A stretch of 23,817 bases of DNA from CABHOJ01 sp965649545 (lineage in GTDB: Bacteria; Pseudomonadota; Gammaproteobacteria; Burkholderiales; Methylophilaceae), in NCBI GenBank assembly GCA_965649545.1, contig CBFGLF010000011.1, positions 1-23,817 of the forward strand, read 5' to 3'. Of this stretch, positions 6,765-15,220 are shown in pieces. The notes beneath the pieces were generated by a model, which was given only the letters and a program-made list of their open reading frames with translations, had not been told where the DNA came from and searched no databases. Numbering within the stretch: position 1 is the stretch's first letter; the number at the start of each line of letters is the position of its first letter. A program made the translations under genes and the position numbers.

Positions 6765-7892
6765 ATGTTTGATCGTCCGAGTGGCGGTGACGCCGCTATC
6801 TTGGTGAGCCTGGACCTTGGCGAGCCGGATTACGAAGATAGCTTGATGGAATTGCATCAGCTCGTCAGTAGCGCCGGCCTGCAGGTCAAGGGCATGGTCC
6901 AGGGTCGGCGTCCCAAGCCGGACGCCAAATATTTCATCGGTAGCGGTAAAGCCGAAGAGTTGTCAGCTGAGATGAAAGCGACCGAAGCACGTGTCGCCGT
7001 CTTCAATCACGACCTGACGCCTTCCCAGCAGCGTAACCTCGAGCGACTGCTCGAAGTTCGAGTCGTCGACCGTACGGGTCTCATCTTAGATATCTTTGCT
7101 CAGCGCGCCCAAAGTCATGAGGGCAAGCTGCAAGTCGAGCTGGCACAACTCGAGCATCTTTCCACCCGCCTGGTGCGCGGCTGGACCCACCTGGAAAGAC
7201 AAAAGGGGGGTATCGGTGTGCGAGGTGGCCCGGGTGAGACGCAGCTGGAGCTGGATAGACGTATGCTGCGCGTACGCGTCAAGCAATTGCGCGAAAAGCT
7301 CGACAAGCTGAAAAAACAGCGTGGCATGCAGCGACGCTCGCGCAAACGTTCGCAGGTGATGTCGGTCTCTTTGGTCGGCTATACCAACGCGGGCAAATCC
7401 ACGCTGTTCAACAAACTCACCCAGTCCGGCGTCTATGCCGCGGATCAGTTGTTCGCCACGTTAGATACCACCTCCCGCAAGATATTCATTCCTGAGGGCG
7501 GGCCGGTCGTGTTATCAGACACGGTAGGGTTCATCAAGCACCTGCCGCATGCGCTGGTCGAGGCTTTCGGCGCTACGCTGGAAGAGGCGGCGCAAGCGGA
7601 CCTTTTGCTGCATATCGTCGATACGGCAAGTAGCAATCGTGATGAGCAGATCCTGCAGGTGAACAAGGTCCTCGACGAGATCGGGGCCTCTCGTGTGCCA
7701 CAAGTCCTGGTGCTGAATCAGATCGATCGTATCGGCATGGAGGCAGGTCTGGAGCGGGACGAATATGGTAGAATTTGCAAAGTTCGCGTATCGGCCAAGA
7801 CCGGCGAGGGGTTGCACCTCTTGCGTCAGGTGATGGCCGAGCATCAGCAGGTCGTGGCAGAGCAGGCGATACAATTCACGGCGCTTGCCTGA
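6765..7892 (+). CDS. hflX: ribosome-associated GTPase HflX
   Basis: HflX (375 residues) is a GTPase that binds the 50S subunit and splits or rescues stalled ribosomes, notably in heat stress. The N-terminal HflX domain contains GRRPKPDAKYFIGSGKAEEL and the conserved VRGGPGETQLELDRR before a basic coiled segment. The G domain has the P-loop GYTNAGKST (from residue 205), G3 DTVGF (from 252) and G4 NQID (318-321). The start lies six bases after hfq with only a weak Shine-Dalgarno, suggesting translational coupling. Length is slightly short against E. coli HflX (426), which has a longer C-terminal extension. Confidence 0.97.
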   Translation: MFDRPSGGDAAILVSLDLGEPDYEDSLMELHQLVSSAGLQVKGMVQGRRPKPDAKYFIGSGKAEELSAEMKATEARVAVFNHDLTPSQQRNLERLLEVRVVDRTGLILDIFAQRAQSHEGKLQVELAQLEHLSTRLVRGWTHLERQKGGIGVRGGPGETQLELDRRMLRVRVKQLREKLDKLKKQRGMQRRSRKRSQVMSVSLVGYTNAGKSTLFNKLTQSGVYAADQLFATLDTTSRKIFIPEGGPVVLSDTVGFIKHLPHALVEAFGATLEEAAQADLLLHIVDTASSNRDEQILQVNKVLDEIGASRVPQVLVLNQIDRIGMEAGLERDEYGRICKVRVSAKTGEGLHLLRQVMAEHQQVVAEQAIQFTALA

Positions 7893-7933
7893 CATTCAAA
7901 AAATATAAGCAATCATTGTTTTGGAGTTGATTA

Positions 7934-9112
7934 ATGGCTAACGATCCCGGTTGGGGCAATCGTAACAACGAAGGACCGCCCGATTTGGACGAGGTATTGC
8001 GCCAGTTCAGTCGCAAGCTCAATGGCTTGTTTGGTCGCGGGGGTGGCGGTAATCAGCCGGAAACCGAAAACAGGATGTTCGCCATCCTGCCCGTCATCGG
8101 CTTGATCGCGCTGATCTGGTTCGCTACCGGGTTCTATATCGTCGACCAGGGTTCACGTGGGGTCGTGCTTCGCTTCGGTAAGCACGTGGAAACCACCACG
8201 CCAGGCCCACGTTGGCACATGCCCTATCCGATCGAGAGCGTCACCGTGGTCAACATGGAACAGGTGCGTACCATCGAGGTCGGCTACCGTTCCGCAGAGG
8301 GTGGCGCCGGTCGTAGCAAGGAATTGCGCGAATCCCTCATGTTGACTGACGATGAGAACATCATCGATCTGCAATTCGCCGTCCAGTACAACCTCAAGAA
8401 TGTCGAAGATACCTTGTTCAATAACCGCTCGACCGAAGAGTCGGTGCGTGGTATCGCCGAGACCGCCATTCGCGAGATCGTCGGCAAGAGCAAGATGGAC
8501 TTCGCTCTGTATGAGGGGCGTGAAGAGATTGCCGTCCGTGCCAAGAAGCTCATGCAGGACATCCTCGATCGTTACAGCAGTGGCATCAACGTCGTCAGTG
8601 TCACCATGCAGAATGCACAGCCGCCAGAACAGGTCCAGGCTGCATTCGATGACGCCGTGAAGGCCGGTCAGGATCTGGAGCGGCAAAAGAACGAAGGTCA
8701 GGCCTACGCCAACGACGTCATTCCTAAGGCACGTGGTACCGCCTCCCGCTTGCTGGAAGAGGCCGCCGGTTACAAATTGCGTGTAGAGAACGAAGCCAAG
8801 GGTAATGCCAGCCGTTTCGAACAAGTCTTGACGCAATATCAGCGTGCACCGGAAGTGACGCGTCAGCGTCTTTACCTCGATGCCCAGGAGCAGATCCTGA
8901 GCAACGTCAGCAAAGTCGTCGTCGATCAGAAGGGCGGCAATAGCCTGCTGTACTTGCCCTTGGACAAACTGATGAGTCTCACCGGCACGAATCCCTCGAC
9001 CAACAGCTCCACTTCGCCGTCCGGGGTGATGCCAAGCACGCTGTTGCCTGAGCCGGATAATTCACAACGTACGCGAGACGCTTTCCGTAGCCGTGATCGG
9101 GAGAGCAGATAA
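7934..9112 (+). CDS. hflK: FtsH protease modulator HflK
   Basis: HflK (392 residues) is an SPFH/prohibitin-domain membrane protein that assembles with HflC into a large cage around the FtsH protease and regulates membrane-protein turnover. The N-terminus is Gly/Asn-rich (MANDPGWGN, RGGGGN), followed by one membrane helix at about 48-66. The family-typical FYIVDQGSRGVVLRFGK and the SPFH domain follow, then a helical region rich in Ala/Glu, and finally a Ser/Thr-rich tail. GGAG (7923-7926) sits seven bases before the ATG. The stop overlaps the hflC start by one base. Confidence 0.97.
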   Translation: MANDPGWGNRNNEGPPDLDEVLRQFSRKLNGLFGRGGGGNQPETENRMFAILPVIGLIALIWFATGFYIVDQGSRGVVLRFGKHVETTTPGPRWHMPYPIESVTVVNMEQVRTIEVGYRSAEGGAGRSKELRESLMLTDDENIIDLQFAVQYNLKNVEDTLFNNRSTEESVRGIAETAIREIVGKSKMDFALYEGREEIAVRAKKLMQDILDRYSSGINVVSVTMQNAQPPEQVQAAFDDAVKAGQDLERQKNEGQAYANDVIPKARGTASRLLEEAAGYKLRVENEAKGNASRFEQVLTQYQRAPEVTRQRLYLDAQEQILSNVSKVVVDQKGGNSLLYLPLDKLMSLTGTNPSTNSSTSPSGVMPSTLLPEPDNSQRTRDAFRSRDRESR

Positions 9113-10002
9113 TGAATGATTCATTGATGAAAAACCTGGGTTCCATCCTGTTAACGACGATCGCCGCGCTGCTCTTGTTGAGCTTGTCCGCCTTCACGGT
9201 CGACCAGCGCGAATATGCCTTGGTGTTCCGTCTCGGTGAAGTGGTGTCCGTCAAGAAAGAACCGGGCCTCTACTTCAAGATACCGATGGTCGAGAACGTG
9301 CGCTATTTCGACAAGCGTATCCTGACCTTGAACTGGGTCGAGCCGGACCGTTTCCTGACCAGCGAGAAGAAGAACGTGCTCGTCGACTCCTTCGTCAAGT
9401 GGCGTATCGTCGACCCTATGAAGTATTACGTATCGGTCAAGGGCGATGAGCTGCAAGCCGAGCGTCGTTTGTCACAGACCGTCAATGACGGCCTGCGCGC
9501 CGAATTCGGTAAGCGCACCATCCATGAGGTGGTCTCGGGAGAGCGTAGCAAGATCATGGAGATCCTGCGTCAACGTGCAGATCGCGATTCCAGGCAGATG
9601 GGCATCCAGGTGCTGGATGTTCGCCTCAAGCGCGTCGACCTGCCCCAAGAGGTCAGTGAATCCGTCTACCAGCGTATGGAAGCCGAGCGTAAGCGTGTGG
9701 CTAACGAGCTGCGTTCGCAAGGCGCTGGCGCAGCCGAGAAGATCCGCGCCGATGCGGACAAGCAGCGTGAAGTGATCATCGCCGAAGCTTTCCGTGAGGC
9801 CCAGCGGACCAAGGGTGAAGGCGATGCCAAAGCCGCAGAGATCTACGCGCAGGCCTACGGCAAGAATCCTGAGTTCTATGCCTTCTACCGCAGCCTTGAA
9901 GCTTATAGAAATAGCTTTAAGAACAAGTCTGATGTCTTTGTTCTTGAACCAGATTCTGACTTCTTCAAGTATTTGCGTAGTTCAGGCGGTAATAAAAAGT
10001 AG
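9112..10002 (+). CDS. hflC: FtsH protease modulator HflC
   Basis: HflC (296 residues) is the SPFH partner of HflK in the membrane cage around FtsH. One N-terminal helix (about 9-28) is followed by AFTVDQREYALVFRLGEVV and the SPFH domain. The conserved MGIQVLDVRLKRVDLPQEVSESVYQRMEAER and the helical QRTKGEGDAKAAEIYAQAYGKNPEFYAFYRSLEAY then follow, all typical of HflC. Its ATG overlaps the hflK stop (TAATG), and GGGAGAG inside hflK supplies the ribosome binding site. Length is normal. Confidence 0.97.
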   Translation: MNDSLMKNLGSILLTTIAALLLLSLSAFTVDQREYALVFRLGEVVSVKKEPGLYFKIPMVENVRYFDKRILTLNWVEPDRFLTSEKKNVLVDSFVKWRIVDPMKYYVSVKGDELQAERRLSQTVNDGLRAEFGKRTIHEVVSGERSKIMEILRQRADRDSRQMGIQVLDVRLKRVDLPQEVSESVYQRMEAERKRVANELRSQGAGAAEKIRADADKQREVIIAEAFREAQRTKGEGDAKAAEIYAQAYGKNPEFYAFYRSLEAYRNSFKNKSDVFVLEPDSDFFKYLRSSGGNKK

Positions 10003-10014
10003 CATCTCGCTCCT

Positions 10015-10200
10015 TTGAATACCACATTGCTGACAGCGTTTGCCTTGATGCTCATCCTTGAGGGCATCATGCCATTCCTTGCGCCTAAAGCATGGCGTCA
10101 GACCTTTCAGCGCATGATCGCGCTGAAAGACGGCCAGCTAAGGTTTGTTGGCTTGATCTCCATGTTGGGCGGTGCATTGCTCATGTTTTTTGTAAGATAA
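10015..10200 (+). CDS. DUF2065 small membrane protein (YjeT-like)
   Basis: A 61-residue inner-membrane protein with two predicted helices (about 5-22 and 42-59) around a short basic loop, AFALMLILEGIMPFLAPKAW...LRFVGLISMLGGALL. This matches the DUF2065/YjeT family, which regularly follows hflC in Proteobacteria and has no established function. The start is inferred to be TTG (10015), 12 bases after hflC, giving the family's usual length; no ATG fits and the Shine-Dalgarno is weak. hisZ starts five bases after the stop. Confidence 0.85.
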   Translation: MNTTLLTAFALMLILEGIMPFLAPKAWRQTFQRMIALKDGQLRFVGLISMLGGALLMFFVR

Positions 10201-10205
10201 CTCCC

Positions 10206-11360
10206 ATGCGTAACTGGCTATTACCTGAATATCTGGAAGATGTGCTTCCTGCCGAAGCGGGCCGGATCGAGCTGCTCAGGCGTCGTTTGCTCGACCTCTT
10301 CAATGTGCATGGGTATCAATATGTGATTCCGCCGATGCTGGAATACCTGGAATCCCTGATCACCGGGGTGGGGCATGATCTCGATCTTGCGACCTTCAAG
10401 GTGGTAGACCAGCTGACCGGTCGATTGATGGGCGTGCGGGCGGATATCACTCCGCAGACAGCCCGTATCGACGCGCATATGCTCAATCATCAGGGAGTGA
10501 CGCGTCTCTGTTACGCAGGCAGTGTGTTACGCACCAACGCGGACGGACTGGCGCAGACACGCGAACCGTTGCAGGTGGGGGCCGAATTGTTCGGTCACGC
10601 CGGCGTCGAGAGCGATATCGAGATACAGCGCCTGATGGTGAAAGCGTTGCAGGCGATCGGTATCCAATCTTTGCACATCGATTTCAGCCATGTCGGTATC
10701 TTCGGCGATCTCGTCAGTCAGAGCCAGATCTCAGATCAGCTTGAGCAGGCCTTATATGCGGCCTTGCAGAGCAAAGACCAATCCACCGTGCGGACCTTGG
10801 CCGCAGGTCTCGACGGCAAGACGCGTGATGCACTTTGCAGTCTGACGGAATTGAACGGTGGTATGGCCATCCTTGAAGCAGCACGCCAGCGGTTGCCGCA
10901 GACCGCAGTGATCGGCAAGGCACTCAGCGACCTTAAACAGGTCGGGGAGAGTTTGGCCGATCTGGGCGTCGACCCCTGCTTCGATCTTTCCGAATTGCGT
11001 GGATACCACTATCACAGCGGCATCGTATTCGCCGCGTATGCGCAAGGCTATGCAGGGCCTTTGGCACTGGGTGGCCGTTATGACGAGGTCGGTTCCGCCT
11101 TCGGACGTGCGCGTCCTGCCACAGGGTTCAGTCTGGACTTGCGTGGGGTAGTGACGGCCTTGCCACCGGCAGAACGCAAGGCGGCGATCTTCGCGCCCAA
11201 CTTACCAGATGCGGCGCTGGACAAGAAGATCGATGAACTGCGCCAGGCAGGCGAGATCGTTATCCAGGAATTACCGGGTCATGAAGCCCACAGAGCCGAG
11301 CTCGGCTGCGATCGTCAGCTCGTGAAGCATGGTGACCAGTGGCAAGTCGGCGCACTTTGA
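10206..11360 (+). CDS. hisZ: ATP phosphoribosyltransferase regulatory subunit HisZ
   Basis: HisZ (384 residues) is a catalytically inactive relative of histidyl-tRNA synthetase that forms an octamer with the short form of HisG and gives it histidine feedback control. The class II synthetase-like core shows RNWLLPEYLEDVLPAEAGRIELLRRRLLDLF, the motif-2-like VRADITPQTARIDA, GLAQTREPLQVGAELFG and the late GYHYHSGIVFAAYAQG and LGGRYDEVGSAFGRARPATGFSLDL. The ATG at 10206 gives the family start MRNWLLPEYLED; an upstream in-frame start at 10092 would lie inside the DUF2065 gene. Its presence implies a short HisG elsewhere in the genome. The placement before purA is standard in Betaproteobacteria. Confidence 0.96.
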   Translation: MRNWLLPEYLEDVLPAEAGRIELLRRRLLDLFNVHGYQYVIPPMLEYLESLITGVGHDLDLATFKVVDQLTGRLMGVRADITPQTARIDAHMLNHQGVTRLCYAGSVLRTNADGLAQTREPLQVGAELFGHAGVESDIEIQRLMVKALQAIGIQSLHIDFSHVGIFGDLVSQSQISDQLEQALYAALQSKDQSTVRTLAAGLDGKTRDALCSLTELNGGMAILEAARQRLPQTAVIGKALSDLKQVGESLADLGVDPCFDLSELRGYHYHSGIVFAAYAQGYAGPLALGGRYDEVGSAFGRARPATGFSLDLRGVVTALPPAERKAAIFAPNLPDAALDKKIDELRQAGEIVIQELPGHEAHRAELGCDRQLVKHGDQWQVGAL

Positions 11361-11397
11361 ATCAACAACAGATCAATCAGGTTATCGTAGGTAAAGC

Positions 11398-12720
11398 ATG
11401 CATAAGAACGTAGTCGTAATCGGCACCCAGTGGGGCGACGAAGGCAAAGGCAAGATCGTCGATTGGCTGACGGATCACGCCCAGGGTGTGGTGCGCTTCC
11501 AGGGTGGACATAATGCCGGCCATACCCTGGTGATCGGGCAGGGCGCCGCCCAAAAGGAATACAAGCTCAACCTCGTGCCTTCCGGCGTGGTGCGTGAGGG
11601 CATCGTCTGCTACATCGGTAATGGCGTCGTACTGGATGTCGGCCATTTGCTGGAAGAGATCGCAAGCCTTGAAAAAGACGGCATCCAGGTGCGTCATCGT
11701 CTCAAGGTCAGTCCGGGTTGCCCGCTGATCCTGGACTGCCATGTGAAGCTCGACAAGGCGCGCGAGGCGGCGAGAGGCGTCGACAAGAAGATCGGCACCA
11801 CCGGCAAGGGGATCGGCCCGACCTACGAAGACAAGGTCGCGCGTCGTGCCTTACGCGTCTACGATCTGTTCTACCCGGAGCGCTTCGCCGAAAAGCTGAA
11901 GGAAGTCTTTGATTATCATAACTTCGTCCTGACCAATTTCTTGGGTGCGGAGCCGGCGGATTACGAAGCTCAGCTGGCGCTTTCGATGCAGCAGGCCGAG
12001 TTGCTGCGTCCTATGGTCGCTGACATCTCTGCAGCCCTCTATGAAGCCAACAAGGCAGGTCACAACCTGCTTTTCGAAGGCGCGCAGGGTACGCTGCTGG
12101 ATGTCGATCATGGCACCTATCCTTACGTAACCTCGTCGAACTGCGTATCTGGACAAGCCTCTGCCGGTTCCGGTGTCGGTCCTAACGCGCTGCATTACGT
12201 GCTGGGGATCACCAAGGCTTACACCACCCGTGTCGGTGGCGGCCCGTTCCCGAGCGAACTCGATATCGAAACCGAAGATTGCCCGGGTCACCAGATGTCG
12301 ACCAAAGGCCGCGAGATCGGCACCGTGACCAAACGCAAGCGTCGTTGCGGCTGGTTCGACGCCGCCGCCTTGCGTCGCTCCGCCCGTATCAACGGCTTGA
12401 CCGGTCTATGCATCACCAAGCTCGATGTCCTCGACGGTATCCCGGAGCTGGATATCTGTACCGGATACGAACTCGATGGAAAAGTGGTCGATATGCTGCC
12501 AGTCGGCGCGGACGATGTGGCCCGCTGCAAGCCTATCTACGAAACGTTACCCGGATGGTCTGAGAGCACATTCGGCGTCAGCCAATGGGAAGCGTTGCCT
12601 GCCAATGCACGCGCTTACCTGAAGCGCCTCGAGGTCCTATGCGAAGTGCCGGTCGCGATCGTATCGACTGGCCCTGAACGCGATGAGACCATCGTCATCC
12701 ACCATCCCTTTGGATCCTGA
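11398..12720 (+). CDS. purA: adenylosuccinate synthetase
   Basis: PurA (440 residues) joins IMP and aspartate using GTP, the first committed step to AMP. The N-terminus has the active-site loop QWGDEGKGK (residues 11-19, with catalytic Asp14) and GHNAGHT (37-43). Further family signatures are GTTGKGIGPTYEDK, FEGAQGTLLDVDHGTYPYVTSSN and the base-binding part near the C-terminus with STGPERDETI. It begins 37 bases after hisZ. Its TGA is followed immediately by the first start codons of the archaeal-type flavoprotein gene, so the C1-cofactor genes behind it are likely co-transcribed. Confidence 0.98.
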   Translation: MHKNVVVIGTQWGDEGKGKIVDWLTDHAQGVVRFQGGHNAGHTLVIGQGAAQKEYKLNLVPSGVVREGIVCYIGNGVVLDVGHLLEEIASLEKDGIQVRHRLKVSPGCPLILDCHVKLDKAREAARGVDKKIGTTGKGIGPTYEDKVARRALRVYDLFYPERFAEKLKEVFDYHNFVLTNFLGAEPADYEAQLALSMQQAELLRPMVADISAALYEANKAGHNLLFEGAQGTLLDVDHGTYPYVTSSNCVSGQASAGSGVGPNALHYVLGITKAYTTRVGGGPFPSELDIETEDCPGHQMSTKGREIGTVTKRKRRCGWFDAAALRRSARINGLTGLCITKLDVLDGIPELDICTGYELDGKVVDMLPVGADDVARCKPIYETLPGWSESTFGVSQWEALPANARAYLKRLEVLCEVPVAIVSTGPERDETIVIHHPFGS

Positions 12721-12726
12721 TTGAAC

Positions 12727-13269
12727 ATGCATGAACAAAAGCGCCTGGCATGGGCGCTGACCGGTTCCGGGCATTATCTGCGTGAATGCCTGGACATCAT
12801 CGACCGGCTGGAGAATGTGGACCTGTTCCTGAGCAAGGCCGCCGCCGAGATCCTGCAGCAATACGGATACAAGCATAACGTCGGTCGCGTCTACCAGGAC
12901 AAGACTGCCAGCAGCGTACCGGTGGAGTTGTTCTACGAGGGGAAATACCATACCTTGGTGATCGCGCCGGCCACGTCGAACACGGTAGCGAAGATGGTCG
13001 CCGGCATCTCGGATAATCTGGTGACCAACCTCTATGCGCAGGCCGGCAAGACCCGGGTCGCCAGTATCGTATTCGCCTGTGACACCGAGCCTGAGCTTGA
13101 GTCTGAGGCGCCTCGCGACAACATCGTCAAAGTCTATCCACGTCGCATAGACCTGGAGAACATGGAAAAGCTGAAGACGTTCGAAGAGACCACGGTCGCT
13201 GGCGATATGCAACAACTCGATGCTGCGATCCAGTCGCGACTTGCATGTCTGAGAACCTCCTCTTCCTGA
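12727..13269 (+). CDS. flavoprotein of the DmrB/AfpA family, predicted dihydromethanopterin reductase
   Basis: A 180-residue protein of the flavoprotein/decarboxylase fold (PF02441 type). ATG 12727 is preferred; a TTG at 12721, directly after the purA stop, would add two residues. Seen in the sequence: an FMN phosphate-binding segment LAWALTGSGHYLRE and the family signature IAPATSNTVAKMVAGISDNLVTNL, followed by a C-terminal part typical of archaeal AfpA/DmrB. In Methanosarcina, DmrB reduces dihydromethanopterin to H4MPT with FMN. The same last step is predicted here, because the gene sits with other H4MPT/methanofuran genes. It overlaps the next gene by 25 bases, indicating coupling. The alternative is another flavin-dependent reductase. 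Confidence 0.8.
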   Translation: MHEQKRLAWALTGSGHYLRECLDIIDRLENVDLFLSKAAAEILQQYGYKHNVGRVYQDKTASSVPVELFYEGKYHTLVIAPATSNTVAKMVAGISDNLVTNLYAQAGKTRVASIVFACDTEPELESEAPRDNIVKVYPRRIDLENMEKLKTFEETTVAGDMQQLDAAIQSRLACLRTSSS

Positions 13270-14645
13270 CCGGGAAGCTCGCTGAGAAAAGCCTGCACAA
13301 GATACTTGCGGGCATGCAGCCTACCGATTTCAAATATCGTATCGCCCAGATCGGGGTGTCAGTCGCCGCGTTGATGACGCCAGAGTTGATCGTCCGCCGC
13401 CTGCCGGATGCGGGCGATGCCGACAGGATCGTCTTGCCGGGCCTCTGCCGCGGCGATCTGAAACTGCTTGAAGAGAAATATGGCATACCTGCGGAGCGGG
13501 GTCCCGAAGACCTCAAGGATCTTCCCCAGTATTTCGGTCGTGGTGGCAAGGAGCCGGATTTGTCCAACTATGATGTGAAGATATTCGCCGAGATCGTCGA
13601 GGCGCCAGACTTAAGTGTGGCAGGCATCCTCAAACGTGCTGCGCAGTATCGTGAACAAGGCGCCAACGTCATCGATCTGGGTTGCCTGCCCAACACGCCG
13701 TTCCCACATCTGGCTGAGGCTATCCAGGCATTGAAGGCGGAAGGGTTCAAGGTCAGTGTCGATTCCTTGAATACCGATGACCTCCTGCTGGCAGGGAAGT
13801 CCGGCGCGGACTACCTGCTGAGCCTGACCGAAAAGACCTTGTGGATCGCCGATGAAGTGGCGTCTACGCCCATCCTCATTCCGGCAAAACCAGGCAGCCT
13901 GCCTTCGCTGTATCGGGCCATCGACACGATGCAGAAAAAGGGGCGTGCTTTCATCGCCGATGCGATCCTCGATCCCATCCCGTTCGGCTTGACCGAATCC
14001 ATCGTGCGGTATCAGCGGTTGCGCAAACGATACCCGGACATCGAGATCATGATGGGGATCGGCAATCTCACCGAATTGACAGATGCCGATACCACGGGCA
14101 TCAATGCCATCCTGTTCGGAGTGATCGCAGAACTAAAGCTCAATGCCGTGCTGGCGACCTCGGTCAGCCCGCACGCGATCAATGCCATCGCTGAAGCCGA
14201 TATCGCCCGGCGCGTCATGTATGCGGCCCGCGAGGATCGCAGGCTTCCACGAGATTACAGCGACGGCCTGCTGGGGTTGCATGACCGGCGGCCGTTCACC
14301 TATACCGCGGACGAGATCGCCGACCTGGCGGCACAGATCAAGGACCCCAGTTTCCGCATCTTGGTCAGCGAAGCAGGTGTGCATATCTTCAATCGTGACG
14401 GATTGTTCCAGGAGACCGATCCGTTCAAGCTGTATCCACATCTCAATGTCGATGATGACGCCTCGCATGCGTTCTACCTTGGTGTCGAACTCGCCCGTGC
14501 GCAGATCGCATGGCAGTTGAAGAAGCGCTACAGCCAGGATGAAGAATTACAGTGGGGCTATAGCCGAACAGATCAAGCGAAAGAGGGCAGAGTGGCCCAC
14601 CGCAACGCCTCGCTGAAGGAGAAAAAGGAGAAGAACAAGGGATGA
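13245..14645 (+). CDS. dihydropteroate synthase-related protein (DUF6513, TIGR00284 type)
   Basis: A 466-residue protein related to archaeal dihydropteroate synthase-like proteins. The N-terminal ~110 residues (LFLTGKLAEKSLHKIL...) form the DUF6513 part. Residues ~112-340 resemble a pterin-binding TIM barrel, with NVIDLGCLPNTPF (141-153) and FKVSVDSLN (168-176) matching the DHPS pattern of an Asp/Gly pair and a VDSxN strand. A C-terminal domain holds ILVSEAGVHIFNRDGLFQETDP and ends in a Lys-rich tail. In H4MPT makers this protein is thought to condense the pterin with the arylamine-ribose unit or a related step; the exact reaction in bacteria is not established as far as I know. The ATG at 13245 overlaps the flavoprotein gene by 25 bases, and its stop overlaps the DUF447 start. 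Confidence 0.85.
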   Translation: MSENLLFLTGKLAEKSLHKILAGMQPTDFKYRIAQIGVSVAALMTPELIVRRLPDAGDADRIVLPGLCRGDLKLLEEKYGIPAERGPEDLKDLPQYFGRGGKEPDLSNYDVKIFAEIVEAPDLSVAGILKRAAQYREQGANVIDLGCLPNTPFPHLAEAIQALKAEGFKVSVDSLNTDDLLLAGKSGADYLLSLTEKTLWIADEVASTPILIPAKPGSLPSLYRAIDTMQKKGRAFIADAILDPIPFGLTESIVRYQRLRKRYPDIEIMMGIGNLTELTDADTTGINAILFGVIAELKLNAVLATSVSPHAINAIAEADIARRVMYAAREDRRLPRDYSDGLLGLHDRRPFTYTADEIADLAAQIKDPSFRILVSEAGVHIFNRDGLFQETDPFKLYPHLNVDDDASHAFYLGVELARAQIAWQLKKRYSQDEELQWGYSRTDQAKEGRVAHRNASLKEKKEKNKG

Positions 14646-15220
14646 TGATCTATGAAACCATCATCACCAGCGTCGATGCCGACCAGCAAGCGCATATCGC
14701 TCCATTCGGCATCCGTGAGGAAGCGGGGCGAGTGCTGATCGCGCCTTATCGGCCTTCGGCAAGCCTGGATAATCTGCTCGCCAACCGCAGTGCCGTGATC
14801 AACCTCACGGATGACGTGCGTATCTTTGCCGGTGCACTCACCGGTCGCAGAAACTGGCCAGTCTCAAAAGCCGACAGGATCCATGGTTATGTGCTGGATG
14901 CGGCCATCGCCCACCGTGAACTGGAACTGGACGAGGTGAAGGACGATCCCGTGCGACCAGCGCTCTATTTTCGGGTGGTCCATGAAGTCAATCACCGTCC
15001 TTTCAGAGGCTTCAACCGGGCACAATCCGCCGTCATCGAACTGGCCGTTCTCGTCAGCAGACTGCATATGCTGCCGATCGACAAGATCGATGCGGAGCTC
15101 GCCTATCTTCAGATCGCGATTGAAAAGACGGCAGGCCCTCGCGAGCTAGAGGCATGGGGGTGGTTGACGGAGGCGATCGATAATTTCAAGGCCGGCATCG
15201 GCGGGAACAACCAAGCGTGA
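14642..15220 (+). CDS. DUF447 family protein, H4MPT/methanofuran-associated
   Basis: A 192-residue protein of the DUF447 family (PF04289), found in methanogens and in bacteria with H4MPT-linked C1 metabolism. The start MMIYETIITSVDADQQAHIAPFGIRE and the central FAGALTGRRNWPV and LYFRVVHEVNHRPFRGFNRAQSAVIELAVLVSRLHML are family-typical. The fold resembles FMN-binding split barrels such as flavin reductases, so flavin binding is possible, but no reaction is assigned. ATG 14642 overlaps the upstream stop (ATGA), and its own stop overlaps the GTG of mfnB (GTGA), so it is tightly coupled within the cofactor block. Confidence 0.85.
   Translation: MMIYETIITSVDADQQAHIAPFGIREEAGRVLIAPYRPSASLDNLLANRSAVINLTDDVRIFAGALTGRRNWPVSKADRIHGYVLDAAIAHRELELDEVKDDPVRPALYFRVVHEVNHRPFRGFNRAQSAVIELAVLVSRLHMLPIDKIDAELAYLQIAIEKTAGPRELEAWGWLTEAIDNFKAGIGGNNQA

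Noticed and set aside
10092..10205. Upstream start for hisZ
   Set aside because: It lies within the DUF2065 gene in another frame, and the family start MRNWLLPEYLED matches the ATG at 10206.
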